This document shows positions 24,525-34,408 of a stretch of DNA of 64,000 bases, piece by piece (position 1 is the first letter of the stretch; the number at the start of each line of letters is the position of its first letter). Made by a program: the position numbers and the translations under genes. The notes beneath the pieces were generated by a model, which saw only the letters and a list, made by a program, of their open reading frames with translations, searched no databases and was not told the DNA's origin. Where the stretch lies: positions 414,355,198 through 414,419,197 of the forward strand of contig CM060990.1 in assembly GCA_030765065.1 (NCBI GenBank), read 5' to 3'. This DNA comes from Deroplatys truncata. Taxonomy: Eukaryota; Arthropoda; Insecta; Mantodea; Mantidae.

Positions 24525-24629
24525 TTAAAGAGCGCACATAAATAGAACTCTATAGAAATATATACACACTCGAGGTAAAATACAGAAGGTCTTCATGCAT
24601 GCAGTCTTCGACAAGTAAAATAACATGAA

Positions 24630-24870
24630 CACGGACATTAAAACAGTCATTGTCAATAAAGTACCCCATCCACTCACGCAAGCACGCTCATAGGTAGGGC
24701 CTTTAAAACAATCGTTCTCGATAAAGTACCCCACCCACAAGCAGGGACTTTAAAACAGTCATTGTCGATAAAGTACCCCAGCCGTCACGCAAGAACGCTT
24801 ACATTTAGGGACTTTAAAACAGTCATTGTTGATAAAGTGCTACACCCACCCGCTCAAGTACGCGCTATCT
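24630..24870 (+). repeat. Minisatellite, four variable-spaced units
   Basis: The core TTAAAACAGTCATTGTCGATAA followed by AGTACCCCA occurs at about 24637, 24701, 24751 and 24813. Spacers of 50-64 bp contain CACGCAAGAACGCT variants. Confidence 0.75.
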
Positions 24871-24874
24871 CGCT

Positions 24875-24893
24875 CTCTCTCTCTCTCTCTCGT
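24875..24893. repeat. (CT)n microsatellite
   Basis: Short dinucleotide run following the minisatellite. Confidence 0.9.
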
Positions 24894-24984
24894 TTGCGCT
24901 AGCACAACGCTGCAGTAATATAATTACCAATTCACCGATACGTTATGCCAGAGACGCCAACGATTTATATGGCGGTTTACATAG

Positions 24985-25620
24985 CCCTTGCAAAATATGT
25001 TGTATATCCATGAGGAAAAAAAAAAAAAAAATTGAGTTTTATTTATGGACGCTCTTTAACTACTATGGTTCTTAGCGTCCCATTCTATATTGGTGAAACA
25101 CCTGTAATTTTGCTCAGAGGCCTCTTTATCAGGCTTGAGGTTCTTTTACGTGCCGTAAATCTACGACACGGGACCACCGGCTTTACTTCCCTTCCGAAGG
25201 AAGCCGTGCTAACGATTTTTACGCCCGAAAAAATCCATCGCCCTCCGCCGGGTTTGAACCCGCGACCTTGGGAACTAGAGGCTAGCACGGTACCACCAGT
25301 CCACGGAGGACGACATCCATCCATGAGGAGGGTAAACCATGGTGCGCTAGAGTTTTTCCAGTTTTGGGACCATCTGCAGTTTACAACTTAATGGACGGGG
25401 TCCTAACGACATAGTTGAGAAGAGGTAACACCACCCATATACCTGGGAATGCTTCAAATTTAAGACTTGAGTGGGATTTTAGCAATACATGCATTCAGGC
25501 AATAGCCTCAGGAAGTATTATATCAAGAGGAGCAATACTTTCTTTTCATTACTGGCACTAAACGTATTGTTAAACAATACGTTATTTATAAATAAATAAT
25601 GAAATATGAACCTTTCTAAA
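24985..25620 (+). repeat. Second copy of the 21.6-22.0 kb segment, carrying a SINE
   Basis: It aligns with 21615-22010: GCAAAATATGTTGTATATCC, GTAAACCATGGTGCGCTAG, TTAGCAATACATGCATTCA and ATAATGAAATATG, in order. The alignment is interrupted only by the SINE at 25016-25318. Confidence 0.8.
25016..25318 (-). mobile_element. tRNA-derived SINE with perfect 10-bp target duplication
   Basis: Flanked by ATCCATGAGG at 25006-25015 and 25319-25328; the paralogous segment near 21640 lacks the insert. The minus strand starts with a tRNA-like head (GGTACCGTGCTAGCC, then a B box GGTTCAAACCC at about 25250). The other end is a 15-nt A run on the plus strand, that is, a T run at the 3' end of the SINE sense strand. 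Just inside that T run is a 20-bp block related to the flanking TTAAAGAGCG repeats. An open frame through it on either strand is not a gene. Confidence 0.85.
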
Positions 25621-25689
25621 CAGACTGGTGTTTCAACCTCAATGTCTAAAAATTATATGATCACGCATCGCTCCAAGGTGACAATAAAT

Positions 25690-25870
25690 AAATAGCGAGC
25701 TTCTTTGACAGGTAGGTGTCTACTTCACATTCGAGCGGTCTCGAGTTCGAATCTCCGTTAGATGCGTTACGGGACAAGGGTAAACCCTGCCATTAAGCGT
25801 CTTTATAAGCGCAGGTGTAATATATTTCCTGGGGTTATGGTGTATAGACCCTGAATATAGAAACTGTACT
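25690..25870 (+). repeat. tRNA-like SINE, copy a
   Basis: It contains GTGTCTACTTCACATTCGAG and a B box GAGTTCGAATCTCC (25743-25756), followed by a GTAAACCCTGCCATTA...CTTTATAAGCGCA tail shared with copy b. It is derived from a tRNA gene but is not a foldable tRNA. Confidence 0.65.
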
Positions 25871-25888
25871 TAAACGTTCGTAACTATC

Positions 25889-25890
25889 GC

Positions 25891-25935
<45 letters not shown>

Positions 25936-25963
25936 TATTATTATTATTATTATTATTATTATC
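25889..25963. repeat. (ATT)n microsatellite
   Basis: About 24 ATT triplets with one interruption, between the two tRNA-like SINE copies. Confidence 0.95.
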
Positions 25964-26009
25964 GTGAAGAAAGCTTATTTGTTTATTCCATTTAAACAAA
26001 CCGGTATTT

Positions 26010-26200
26010 CATCCTCCAAGTCTAAAAATTATATGATCCCGCATGGCTCCAAGGTGATAATAAATAAATACCGTGTTTCTTTGAGAGGTAGCGTGTCTAC
26101 TTCACATTCGAGAGATCCCGAGTTCGAATCTCGGGTAGGTGAGTTACCGGGTAAGGGCAAACCCTCCCATTATGCGTCTTTATAAGCGCAAGTGTATATT
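26010..26200 (+). repeat. tRNA-like SINE, copy b
   Basis: Diverged duplicate of 25640-25845, including the preceding TCTAAAAATTATATGATC block. The B-box region CCCGAGTTCGAATCTCGGG (26117-26135) is a perfect T-arm stem-loop, so copy b is closer to the ancestral tRNA than copy a. Confidence 0.65.
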
Positions 26201-26484
26201 GCGTGTTTTTTAAAATGATTTCTCATTCGCCTGAAAAGCCCGTTCTTATCGGAAAAAAACCTCCCCATATAGATGATGCTGTAAATCGTCTAACTTGTTT
26301 AGTAGCATTTTATATATATCCGTAAAATATAAGAATTGTTTGTATGATACCGATAATAAACTGATTTTTACGGAATGTTAAACAAAGAAATATGATTTTG
26401 AGATCGAAATAAGAAGAGTATTGTATTTAGATTTAAAATAGGAAAGAGAATTCAACTTAAGCATCCCTTCATTTCTAGAACATT
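26201..26484. other. Unassigned AT-rich DNA
   Basis: No gene or repeat recognised. Confidence 0.4.
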
Positions 26485-26840
26485 CTCTTAAATATATATT
26501 CAGTAAGGTGACCCAGAGCCAAATGGGGCATGCCTGAGTCGGAACGTGCTTCATAGTTTAATCTTGAAGAAAGAAGATCCATAACTAGGACCATCTGTAA
26601 TCAAGATGCTGCTCTAAGACGAGTACACAACTAAGGTAATTTGCATGTAACGCACTAACCAATCGATCGGAATGGTTCAGGTGGTAACGTCTGTGGCCAG
26701 CATTCGGAGGTTGTGAGTTAAATTCCCAGCAGCTGACACTCCTGAACCCCGTTTTTTTCGGGGTGTTCCCTGGTCGCTAGGCGAATGCTGCGAAAGTTCA
26801 TTACAGCCGCGAATTTTTACTCCATTCCATTTCACCTACG
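26485..26840 (+). repeat. Segmental duplication copy 1 (contains a SINE)
   Basis: It shares about 355 bp with 28340-28690: TAAGGT..CCCAGAGCC, CATAGTTTAATCTTGAAGAA, GGACCATCTGTAATCAAGAT and CACAACTAAGGTAATTT, then a SINE at 26668-26840. The SINE starts GGAATGGTTCAGGTGGTAACG and has GGTCGCTAGGCGAATGCTG in its body. Confidence 0.8.
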
Positions 26841-27292
26841 TTCTCATTTTACTACCTTTTATCTCCCCGGCTCTGATCAGTAATATTTAATACTGAACAC
26901 CGGTACGCATGCGATACAAATTCTTTATGAATAAAGAAACGTAAATGTATATTGCATGTAGCTAAAAGGATAGGAATGCCGTAGTGTTTAAAACAGACAT
27001 TTTCGCACCATCGAGGTAAAATACAGGGAACGCCCTCAAAACATGTTTTTTCGAGAAGATAAGTTGTGAAGGTTCTGTACATAGAGTGCTATCTTTAAAC
27101 AGTCGTAGAAGGAAGGGAAAGCCATTCGAGTGTATGGTTTTTACTTCTCTTTTGATATGACGGCATATACAGCTAGTAATGATTCATGCTTAAACATGTC
27201 GGTCGGTGACTAGACCATCCATCTCATGGTGTGACGTCCTATGGTGAGCGTAGAGTATTGTCACGAGTGGTATACAACAACCCGTTTTTTAC
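26841..27292. other. Unassigned DNA
   Basis: It includes TCGAGGTAAAATACAG at 27012-27027, which also occurs near 24570. Otherwise nothing was recognised. Confidence 0.4.
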
Positions 27293-27480
27293 GATATGGT
27301 TCAGACTGTAACGTCTGTGGTTCGCATCCGAGAGGTCCCGGAATCGATTCCCGTCGGTCGCTCAATCTAGCCACAGATTTTTCGCAGTTTTCCCTGTTTG
27401 ACAAAGGCGAATGCCGGAGCGGTGTATGCTACCACGATTTAATTTTCCTTTTATTCTATTTCATTCACAAGTTTCACGTG
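27293..27480 (+). repeat. tRNA-derived SINE (GGTTCAG-head family)
   Basis: Head ATGGTTCAGACTGTAACGTC, B-box region GAATCGATTCCCG, body AAAGGCGAATGCCGGAGCGG followed by CTACCACGATTT. The same order occurs in the SINEs at 26668, 28512 and, reversed, 57833. Confidence 0.75.
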
Positions 27481-27580
27481 TGCTTCTAGGTTTCGTTGCG
27501 TATGTTGAATGCTTGCTCAAAGGATACTGGTCCCTTGCTCGGTTGGCGGATCGTTCATCACCCTCACTAGCTAGCTTGTG

Positions 27581-27623
<43 letters not shown>

Positions 27624-27624
27624 C
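27581..27624. repeat. (CT)n(CA)n microsatellite
   Basis: A CT run of about 30 bases grading into CA repeats. Confidence 0.95.
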
Positions 27625-27659
27625 CAATCATGCATAAACAGACATAAATACCTCTGATC

Positions 27660-27960
27660 AACTCTCCAAGTGCCTGAACCTGCTCGAATATCTACGAATA
27701 CATAGATACATGCGTTCACTTCTACCAAGCACGCGAAGCTGTCGCAGTGTCACACAATCATCTATGAGAACCTCTCTAACTACTCGAACATGCACGAGTA
27801 CGAGACGCTTGAGTATATTGATATGCATGTTCACTTCCTCGAAGCACACGAAGCTATAGAAGACCTATGAATACATGCAGTCACACATACACATCTCTGA
27901 GCGCCTAACTAAATATTCGAACATACACGAAGACCTACGGACATGCTCTTAAGAGAACCC
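27660..27960. repeat. Degenerate short repeats (CTACGAATACAT / CGAAGCT words)
   Basis: The words ACTCGAACATGCACGA, CTACGAATACAT and AGCACGCGAAGCT recur irregularly. They look like an old minisatellite. No gene is seen. Confidence 0.5.
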
Positions 27961-28339
27961 ATAATCAGATTGGTATGATAGACTTTAATGTAGATATTTA
28001 TTTACAACCATAACAACAGCACATCACATCTAAACAGGGTATTAGATAGGAACTTTATCTTTAAGGTACGATATGTATGCTATTCTCTTGTTTAAGCTCA
28101 ATATAGGTCCTAAACTTACATATCGGAAAACATTCGTAGGCAATTTAGGTTGCTCTTAAAGTTAAGACGATTTTATCGAGGATTCCCTTAAATAAACGCA
28201 CGACAGGCAACATTTGCAGGATTTTGCTTCTTATATATGCTTACAATAATTGCGAATTCGCGATTTCAGGCGCGTATATCTGGCAATCAACCATTTGTTC
28301 ACGGTTTTGCTCAGACGCCTGATAAATATCCGGTTATAT
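27961..28339. other. Unassigned AT-rich DNA
   Basis: No gene or repeat recognised. Confidence 0.4.
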
Positions 28340-28690
28340 ATTCAATAAGGTAACCCAGAGCCTGATAGGGAGATGTCTTTTTGTCGGAACGGGCTGCATA
28401 GTTTAATCTTGAAGAAAGAAGACACATAACTCGGACCATCTGTAATCAAGATAGTGCTCTAAGACGACTACACAACTAAGGTAATTTATTTGTCACGCAC
28501 TAACTAGTCGAGTGGAATGGTTCAGGCGGTAACGCCTGGGGTCTACATTCGCGGTCGAAGGTTCAAGCCAGCAACCTTCACTCCTGACCAGTGAGGTTTT
28601 CAAGGTTTACCGGTCGCTAGGCGAATGCTGTGAAGGTTCATTCCATCTCCAAATTTTTCCTCTCGAAGTTTCACCTACATCCTCATTTTT
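28340..28690 (+). repeat. Segmental duplication copy 2 with SINE (28512-28680)
   Basis: Counterpart of 26485-26840. The SINE head GGAATGGTTCAGGCGGTAACG and body GGTCGCTAGGCGAATGCTG are clear. The two copies lie about 1.85 kb apart in the same orientation. Confidence 0.8.
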
Positions 28691-29147
28691 ACTCCATCTT
28701 TCATCTCCTTGCTTGTTTCAGGGTTGAAAGTGTCGGAGGAGGAAGTCTCAACATACGCACAGCAAGGAAAAGGATGCTCTCTGTAACTTTCAGCCACGGA
28801 ATGAGGGCGGTCTCCGAATCCTGGAACTTTCAGGAGATGTGCAAGTCTGCAGTCCTCGAGAGTAGCCAGGGAATTTTTGAATCCGTGAAAGGTAGGGGCC
28901 CTGCCCTTTACCCTGAAGATGTTCTCTGGCTCCACATATCTCGCCCCTCTCACCCGTGAAGTTAAACACCCAAACAATGTCTGGATAATGTATTTTATAT
29001 AGTAGAAGTTCCTGTTAACTATCGCCGAAATTCATTAATGCCATTATCTTGTCTGTCATGCCATAACTTTAGATGCTTTCAGCTCACTTATAATTTTCCA
29101 GTCCACTCGGATTTGCAAGTGTAGAAAGCACTGAATTATCACCATTG
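28691..29147. other. Unassigned DNA with a repeated 17-mer
   Basis: GGAAAAGGATGCTCTCT at 28766-28782 is found again at 29661 and 30015. A segment near 28893 (AAAGGTAGGGGCC..GCCCTTT) recurs near 29846. Open frames on both strands are short and unlike known proteins. Confidence 0.45.
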
Positions 29148-29352
29148 GGAAACGTCAAATTAGTAAACACACGACTTCCAATATATTCCGATTCCTCACA
29201 AGCAGGAGCCTCAAGTGCAGGTCAGAGATCTAGCGCAGATATTCCTGAATTCTCGCACTATGGAAACGTCAAACTAGTAAAAACAGGACTTCCGCTGTAT
29301 TCTGATTCCTAGCCCGCAGGAGACTCAAGTGTAGGACTGAGAGACCATTCAG
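29148..29352 (+). repeat. Direct duplication, two units of about 84 bp at 121-bp spacing
   Basis: GGAAACGTCAAA.TAGTAAA, GACTTCC, ATTC.GATTCCT and CAGGAG.CTCAAGTG occur in order at 29148-29231 and 29269-29352. Confidence 0.75.
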
Positions 29353-29894
29353 TATAACATTTCTCTCTATGCATCTGAAGTCTTTACAAAGAACGATTCT
29401 TTAAAATCCATTCACATATACAGCATTTAACGACTCGTCTTCCTCCGAGTGTAAGGGGTGAAATATTGAGTTTCTCATAAGTCGGTTGCATCGATTTTCT
29501 CCCGTAGAAGCTCATGCTGAAACTCTAAAAGAAATTAAATGAATATGTGAATGCTAACGCTCAAAGGAATTAAAAGCGAATGAATGAATTCATAACACCC
29601 AACTATGTAAATATCTCGAATAAGGGTGATGGAGGGGAGTGTAGGCATATACATAGAAGGGGAAAAGGATGCTCTCTAGAAACATTGGTCATCCAGACAG
29701 TGATCAGTCTCAGGACCCGTAGACGTTGGTTGGAACAGACTCCAGGTTCAAATCTTTAAAATCTTGGGACCTCATTTGGACAACGATTGTTCACAGAGGC
29801 AGTAGACGTCCGGTTGGTTGGAATAGGATCCAAGTTAAAATCTTTAAAGGATAGGGGCCGCGCCCTTTGACTGTCATGTCTCCTGGACCGACCT
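29353..29894. other. Unassigned DNA with short repeats
   Basis: GTAGACGT..GGTTGGTTGGAA followed by AAATCTTTAAA occurs at about 29719 and 29802. The 17-mer GGAAAAGGATGCTCTCT lies at 29661-29677. No gene is seen. Confidence 0.45.
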
Positions 29895-30003
29895 AAACAC
29901 GTTACATCGCGTAACGTAACCACGTAACACAGAGTAACACCGCGTAACCAGTAAACGTAACCAGCGTAACCAGTAAACGTAACCAGCAGACGTAACCAGA
30001 AGA
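29895..30003. repeat. CGTAAC-type short-unit satellite, locus 1
   Basis: Irregular tandem of CGTAACCA/CGTAACAC/AACGTAACCAG units. The same motif forms a larger tract at 62362-62615. Confidence 0.85.
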
Positions 30004-30064
30004 CGGCGAGCAGGGGAAAAGGATGCTCTCTGGAACAGGAGTCATCAGACAACGATTGCACCCC

Positions 30065-30520
30065 TCCCTAAGCATGATGTACAGACCTATACCGAGCACA
30101 ATCCCCATCCTTCAGAAGGCAGCAGTTCCTCGACATGTAGATGGCAGAGACGCACGACTAGCTGGAACGGTCCGAGAGTTGGTAATGTTAGGGACACATC
30201 CAGCGTTATGTAAGCTGTACAGATCTATACCGACCTCCAACGTTTACTTCAGAACGCAACATGTCGGCGACATAAATATGGCAGAGACGCCTGACTAGCT
30301 GGAAAGGTCCAAGAGATGGAAATGTTAGGGACAACCAGCGCAATGTAAGCTGTACAGATCCACACCGACCACCAACCTCATCCTTCAGAAGACAACAGAT
30401 CGACGACATAAACATGGCGGAGACGCGCGACTAGCTGAACGGTTCGGAAGCTGGAAATGTTAGGGACACCCAGCGCAATGCTGGCTCTTCAGATCTATAT
30501 CGACAACCAAACTTTCCTTT
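30065..30520 (+). repeat. 135-bp tandem repeat, about 3.4 units
   Basis: The landmark TGTACAGATCTATACCGACC occurs at about 30079, 30217, 30352 and (diverged) 30486, spaced 138, 135 and 134 bp. Each unit also has a GGCAGAGACGC..GACTAGCTGGAA segment and AATGTTAGGGACA. The array stops where LINE copy 4 begins; one further partial unit lies beyond the LINE cluster at 49671. Confidence 0.9.
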
Positions 30521-31450
30521 AGATGATGATGATAATATGGGGCTTAAGGGCGCTCAACTGCTATGGTTATTAGTGCCCTTACAATGTATAAAATATAAAA
30601 TGGAAGAGTTCAAAAACTAAAATCCACACACAAAGCCGCTTGGTCAAAAACACTAAAAAACACAACAGACCAAAGACTAAAATCTACACACTAAAATCAT
30701 GGTCACTAAAAGAATAAAACAACGTGTCAAGAACTGTAGTATGCAAGGGACATGAGCGCCTTATGTACGTCGGGGATAAGAGCTCCATTAAAACTGACAA
30801 TATAAAATCTCTAAGCTATAAGACGCTCAGCGCATCAGATGCGCCGATTAAAACCAATGTCACATATAAAACGTAAAAGACATTCTACGGCGTGCGCGTC
30901 GTCTTTCAAAACGTTGGTTATGTCAACACGCAGACCCACGCAAACGCGCAGTGGAGCTAAAGCTTCACACTCAGTTAAAATGTGACGTACCGTTAAGGGC
31001 GCATTACACTGCTGACACAGTGGAGCGGGGTCACCAATGAGCAGGTAACTATCACTAAAAAGGCAATGTCCAATTCGTAAACAGGCTAAAAGTACTTCTT
31101 CCCGACGTGTAAAACGAGAAGAGGTACCCCAGATTAACGGGAGAGCTTTAACCTCCCGAAATTTGTTCGCCCGATTGGCCGTCCACTCATCGCGCCAAAG
31201 TGAGAGGATATGGCAACGTAGAATAACACACGAACCTGACGAGGGAACAACAGAGGTAAAAAATCTGAGTAATAAAATCGCCTATTTGGCAGCGGCATCG
31301 GCAGACTCGTTCCCTGAGATGCCCACATGACCTGGAATCCACATGAAGGAGACGCGGATGCAAGAGGCATCAAGCGAGTGGACCAGGTCATGTATGCGCT
31401 GTACGAAGGGGTGGTAATTGTACAGCGCGAATACTTTGAAGAGCACTCAG

Positions 31451-31452
<2 letters not shown>
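30521..31452 (-). mobile_element. I-like LINE copy 4, 3' fragment
   Basis: Short GATGATGATGAT tail, 3' UTR with a diverged hairpin (AAGGGCGCT and AGTGCCCTT) and the C-terminal part of RNase H in ORF2 (WIPGHVG region read from about 31135-31391). The sequence stops inside RNase H at 31452, where the tail of copy 5 begins. It is probably the outermost host element of the cluster, its remainder partly represented by 42164-43670. Confidence 0.85.
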
Positions 31453-31496
<44 letters not shown>

Positions 31497-34061
31497 ATGC
31501 GGTTTAAGGGCGCTAAACTGCTATGGTCATCAGCGCCCTCACAAAGTATAAAATTGAAGTTCCAAAAATAAAATACGAGTAAACAACCGCATAGTAAAAA
31601 ATACGCTAAAACAGTCATTAATAGTTAAAACCACTACAAAAAACACGTGAAACAATCAATAAAATAGTAAAACGTGTCAAGAACTGTAGAACGCATAGGA
31701 CCTGAGCGTCATATGTCCACAGGGGGAGTAGAGGTCCCATAAAAACGGCAGTATAAAATCATAATTTTAAAAGACGCTGAACGCATGAAATGAGCCGATT
31801 AAAACCACTGTCATTGATAACACGTAAAAGACATTCTACAGCATGCGCGTAGTCCGCCAAAACGTTAGCTATGCCAAAAGGCAGGCCCACAGGACTGCGC
31901 AATGGAGCTAAAACTTGACACTCTGTTAAAATGTGAAGCACCGTTAAGGGCGCAGCACACTGCTCGCCTACTGGTGCGGGGTCACCACTCAGCAGGTATC
32001 TATGGCTAAAAAGACAATTTCCGATTCGTAGACGGGCTAAAAGCACCTCTTCCCGACGAGAAGAACGAGAAGAGGAACCCCAGACAAACGGAAGGGGTTT
32101 AACCTCCCGCAACTTGTTCCCCCTAAGAGCCGCCCACTCATCGCGCCAGCGCGAGAGGATACGGTAACGTAAAATAACATAAAAATCTGAGGAACGAACA
32201 ACACAGGTAAAACATCTGGGTGATAAAATGGCCGATATAAGACCGGCGTCGGCAGACTCGTTGTCTGAGATGCCCACATGACCTGGAATACACACGAAGG
32301 AGACGCTGATACCAGAAGCACCAAGCGAGTGGGGCAGGTCATGAATGCGCTGTACGAGCGGGTGGTAACCATACAGCAAGTGAACACTCTGAAGGGCAAT
32401 CAGAGAGTCCATACAAACAACACAGCGCCGTAAGACGCTGAATGTATAAAACACATTGGTAAATACTAAAACGTTCGGCGGTATAAATCGAACACTGTCC
32501 AGGTAAACGAAAAGTGAAACTCTGTGCACCAAAAGCAAAGGCACATCCTACTCCAACATCAGTCATAGACCCATCGGTATATATAAAATGACAGTCTCGA
32601 AATTGCTCCAGTAGTTCTAAAAAAGCGTATCTAAGGACGGAAGCACGGGTCTCATTTTTCGGCATCGTCGTTAACCCCAGGTGACAGTGCGCCTCAGCGG
32701 GCGACCATGAAGGAAAACGCGTTTCCCCTCGTGGAAAGGCCGGCGCTGGCGTATCGTCCAAATGCGGAAGTAGCAGTCGAAATCAAACCCCTGGAGGGAG
32801 CAATGCAGAGGAGCTAACTGTATATAGGCGATCAAGCGAATCCTCAAGAAATAACTCGAAAGACGGGTGGTCAGGCAAGCTTGAGATTCGACAGTCATAG
32901 CTGCACAAAAGCATCTCACGCCGGAAAGACAGCGGAGGCTCTGCAGCTTCAGCATACAAACTGGGTACAAGGCTGGTTGGAAAGGTCCCCGTAGCGACTC
33001 TTATGCAACGATGGTGAATGGCATTCAATCGACGTAATACAGATGGATGCGCCGACGAATAAACAATGCACCCGTAATCAAGCTTGGATCGGACCAAAGA
33101 GCGATAAATATGTAGAAGGGCGGTCCGATCAGCTCCCCAGGATGTGCCACTTAAAACACGTAAAAGATTAAGAGAACGGTCACACTTTGCTTTAGAAAGG
33201 AAATGTGCGAAATCCAGCTCAGAACCCTATCAAACATAAACCCCAAAAATTTCGCCTCGACTGCAAACGGAAGTATCCCGGGCCCAAGATGGAGAGAGGA
33301 CGTAGGGAAAGCCTTCGGACGCCAGAAATATATACAGACGGATTTTTGGGTGGAGAAATTAAAGCCGTTAGCGTTACTCCAGGCGTAGAGACGGTCGATA
33401 CAACTCTAGAGAGGGCGTTCGAATAGACAGATCCGCCGTGAACTGCAATAAATGGCAAAATCGTCAACAAAAAGGGATGATAAAATGCCAGGTGGAATAC
33501 AATCAACAATGGGGTTGAGAGCAATTGCAAAAAGTGTGACTTTGAGTACAGAGCCCTAGGGTACTCCGTTCTCTTGAAAAATACGACTAGATAAAACAGA
33601 TCCCACACATACACGAAGGACGTGGACCGTCATAAACTCCCAAAGAAACTTGGGAAGACGACCGCGGATATGCCATGCATGGAATGTACATAAAATTCCG
33701 CCCCTATAACAAGTGTCATAAGCTTTCTCCAGGTCAAAACCTACAGCCACTGTAGCACACTATCTCAGAAATACTTTCATAATATGCGTCGACAGAGACA
33801 CCAGATGGTCGACGGTAGAGCGATGGCGACGAAATTCGTACTGAGTGTTTGCCAGAAGTTTCTGAGACTCAAGCCACCATGTCAACCGCCCGTTGATCAT
33901 GCGCTCCATCACCTTGCAAACGCAACTGGTGAGGGAGATAGGGCAGTAGCTACAAGATAGTTGGCGATCCTTACCGGGCTTAAGTATAGGGACAAAGGTG
34001 GCTTCGCGCCAAACGGAAGGAAAAAGGCCGTCCTGCCAAATACGATTATAGACCCGTAAGA

Positions 34062-34062
<1 letters not shown>
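31453..34062 (-). mobile_element. I-like LINE copy 5, 3' half, interrupted by copy 6
   Basis: A tail of about 14 GAT triplets (31453-31496), 3' hairpin at 31506-31540, RNase H and the C-terminal half of RT. It is cut at CCCGTAAGAG (34053-34062) by copy 6 and continues at 40027 with the duplicated CCCGTACGAG. Confidence 0.92.
31801..34062 (-). pseudogene. LINE copy 5 ORF2, RT C-terminal half and RNase H
   Basis: RNase H blocks FIYTDGSMTDVGVG, CMDSLIALQS and CIPGHVGISDNESADA are readable at 31759-32761. The His and Asp of the C-terminal motif are kept, but the TDS aspartate context is altered and the Gly-Asn-Glu motif reads DNE. The RT catalytic segment lies near 33460 (FVDDF-like), and the F-D-x-E-K-A-Y-D-T motif is near 33735. 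The frames alternate, indicating several frameshifts. Confidence 0.85.
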
Positions 34063-34102
<40 letters not shown>

Positions 34103-34408
34103 GATGCGGTTTAAGGGAGCTAAACTGCTAAGGTCATCAGCGCCTTTACAATGTATAAAATAGAAAGTCAAAAATATAAAAGAACCGCATAATTAAAAAA
34201 CGGGACACAAACCCGCGATGTCCAACAAATTAAAACAATAATACAACAATGCCAAAAACTAACACACTAAAACCATAGGCAACAAAAGAGTCAAACGTGT
34301 CAAGGACTGTAGAATGCGAGGGACATGAGCGCCTTTTTTCCACTGGGGATTAGAGTCCCCATAAAAACAGACAGAATAAAATTACTAAGCTAAAAGACGC
34401 TCAACGCA

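Noticed and set aside
26117-26135. Functional tRNA gene
   Set aside because: The T-arm is perfect, but acceptor and D-arm pairings are missing and a diverged duplicate exists nearby, which fits a SINE.
30478-30520. 45-bp target duplication of the LINE cluster matching 49671-49715
   Set aside because: The similarity is explained by both flanks being units of the 135-bp tandem repeat; it cannot be told apart from an unusually long duplication.
31453-31496. Independent ATG/GAT microsatellites (also at 2884, 34063, 43674)
   Set aside because: Each abuts the same LINE 3' hairpin, so they are the LINE's trinucleotide tails.
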